Below are positions 62,921 through 64,000 of a stretch of 64,000 nucleotides of DNA, piece after piece. Numbering within the stretch: the stretch's first letter is position 1; each line of letters starts with the position of its first letter. The stretch is taken from positions 62,001 to 126,000 of the forward strand of contig NZ_AEMI01000019.1 of the NCBI RefSeq assembly GCF_000166715.1, in the 5' to 3' direction. The position numbers were made by a program, and so were the translations under genes. The DNA comes from Leuconostoc gelidum subsp. gelidum KCTC 3527 (GTDB lineage Bacteria; Bacillota; Bacilli; Lactobacillales; Lactobacillaceae). The notes under the pieces are model-generated. The model saw only the letters and a program-made list of their open reading frames with translations, made no database searches and was not told the DNA's origin.

Positions 62921-64000
62921 TTATACCTTACGATAACGACGCAGTCCAAAAATATTGGCCACTAGTAAGACAACTATAAATATAATTAGCATCAAAAGTT
63001 CAGGTAAAATATTTGCAAAACTTTTCCCATACAAAATAACATCAGTCATTGCATTTGAAGCGTACTTCATTGGCAATATATTGCCAATCCATTGTGCCCA
63101 GGTTGCCATAGAATCTAATGGTATAATTCCTGAAAAAATAATTTGTGGTACAACAATAATAGGAATAAATTGCATCATTTGAAATTCTGAATTTGCCAAT
63201 GTTGATAGTAGTAATCCAAAAGTTAATGCAACTAAAGCCAGTAATAGATTAATTATGAATACATTGAGTATCAAGCCTGTTACTTGGACATTTAATACAT
63301 AAATGGTGAAAAATACAATTATCGTTGTTTGAATAATAGCCACTAAACTATAACTCAAAATATATCCAAAAACTATTTCTGATCTTTTAACCGGTGTGGC
63401 GAGTAACCTGCCCAGTGTGCCTGAAGTACGTTCTTTGAGTAAAGACATGCCTGAAATCAAAAAGACAAATAGGAAAACAAAAAATCCCATAAATATTGGC
63501 ATTATTGATGAAAAATAAGTTGTATTTTTATTGCCGTAGTTATATGACTCTTTTAAATTAACATCATTAGTAGTATTTTTATTATCAGAATTCATGCCAA
63601 GTTTTTCTGTCATTTGTTTAAGCGTATCAGCCATTTGAAAAGTTTTTTCTTGAGTAAATGAAGCGCTCAAAATACGCCTAATCATCGCAGTTTTTGAGGC
63701 AGAAGTGTTTGCGTACAACACACTATAGTCATCATGTTGGTTTTCTTCGAAAATTGCATCTACTTTTTGATTATCTAACGCTTTTTTAGCTTCTTTTTTA
63801 TTATCATATTCCTTTATATTAACATGTTTAACGTCATTAATAGTAGATTTCATAGACCTTTGCACATTAACAACACCTATATTTACATTTGTACTAGTAT
63901 TAATTGAAAAAACATAATTTAGCAGTGTCAATATTAATACAGGCGCTAAAAATAGCATAGCTAAAGTTCTCTTATCTCTTATTAATTCTAAAAATATTCG
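62921..64000 (-). CDS. ABC-2 type transporter permease (cut by window edge)
   Basis: The frame is open to base 64000 and beyond; the visible protein reads RIFLELIRDKRTLAMLFLAPVLIL at its N-terminal side, so only a few residues are lost. A long extracytoplasmic loop (about 40-165) is followed by five helices with LLKERTSGTLGRLLATPVKRSEIVFGYI, the ABC-2 membrane signature, as in YhaP/linearmycin-type exporters. The partner ATPase is expected outside the window. Confidence 0.88.
   Translation of the reverse strand, partial: RIFLELIRDKRTLAMLFLAPVLILTLLNYVFSINTSTNVNIGVVNVQRSMKSTINDVKHVNIKEYDNKKEAKKALDNQKVDAIFEENQHDDYSVLYANTSASKTAMIRRILSASFTQEKTFQMADTLKQMTEKLGMNSDNKNTTNDVNLKESYNYGNKNTTYFSSIMPIFMGFFVFLFVFLISGMSLLKERTSGTLGRLLATPVKRSEIVFGYILSYSLVAIIQTTIIVFFTIYVLNVQVTGLILNVFIINLLLALVALTFGLLLSTLANSEFQMMQFIPIIVVPQIIFSGIIPLDSMATWAQWIGNILPMKYASNAMTDVILYGKSFANILPELLMLIIFIVVLLVANIFGLRRYRKV

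Noticed and set aside
1-64000. CRISPR arrays, tRNA or rRNA genes
   Set aside because: No regularly spaced repeats, no tRNA-like cloverleaf with GTTCRA arm and CCA context, and no rRNA-like conserved segment were noticed. A tRNAscan-SE and CRISPR finder run would settle it.

Overview
The window looks like chromosome of a heterofermentative lactic acid bacterium of the Leuconostoc type. The DNA is AT-rich with strong AGGAGG-type ribosome binding sites. The gene set fits: mleR-mleA-mleP malolactic genes, gnd of the phosphoketolase route, cyclopropane fatty acid synthase, an NADH oxidase beside an FLP-type regulator, and a four-gene menaquinone block. The genus call is inference from gene content; no rRNA or tRNA is present to confirm it.

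Positions 1-15357 are compact housekeeping DNA, mostly on the + strand. In order they hold a truncated vitamin kinase with an ECF transporter S component, menF-menD-menH-menC with overlapping ends, an iron alcohol dehydrogenase, trmK-nif3, pepT, a lipase/YpmS/YozE string, rbgA-rnhB, and a divergent flp/nox pair. Positions 15358-33240 carry metabolism and stress genes: a thiamine-binding protein, a YdcZ-type exporter, an esterase, cfa, gnd under a cre-centred palindrome, and a Mn2+ riboswitch (yybP-ykoY class) ahead of a P-type cation ATPase. Two micro-ORFs with a GlsB-like protein, an aldo/keto reductase and the malolactic locus follow. On the minus strand of this part, kdsA and kdsD/kpsF overlap. 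They are the first steps of KDO synthesis and are unexpected in a Gram-positive cell.

Positions 33241-49177 are accessory but mostly intact. They hold PadR/MFS, a phosphoesterase/GNAT pair, a TetR-ABC operon with twin operators, the GlsB-AmaP-DUF2273-Asp23 envelope-stress operon, an Rgg/MFS pair with a decayed gene behind it, and a xylPQ-like alpha-xyloside operon with its own AraC regulator and a cre.

Positions 49178-64000 are a decaying mobile region. They hold two halves of one IS3-like element about 4.8 kb apart, a broken drug-efflux MFS gene, relaxase and Rep_trans remnants, an IS6-type 150-bp deletion derivative abutting an hsdS tail, a Bcr-type MFS gene lacking about one helix pair, and a broken LD-carboxypeptidase gene. 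Intact genes among them include a peptidase-E-like protein, an LssY-domain membrane protein, an ABC pair followed by a 37-residue peptide, an HTH/membrane-protein pair, and an ABC-2 permease that runs off the right edge.

The best candidates for something under-described are the Gram-positive KDO-8-phosphate module (26535-28326), the gnd palindrome (19964-20003), the FLP redox switch (13270-13941), and the short ORFs at 24597, 24781 and 56389. All functions are read from sequence and family knowledge; no database search was possible.
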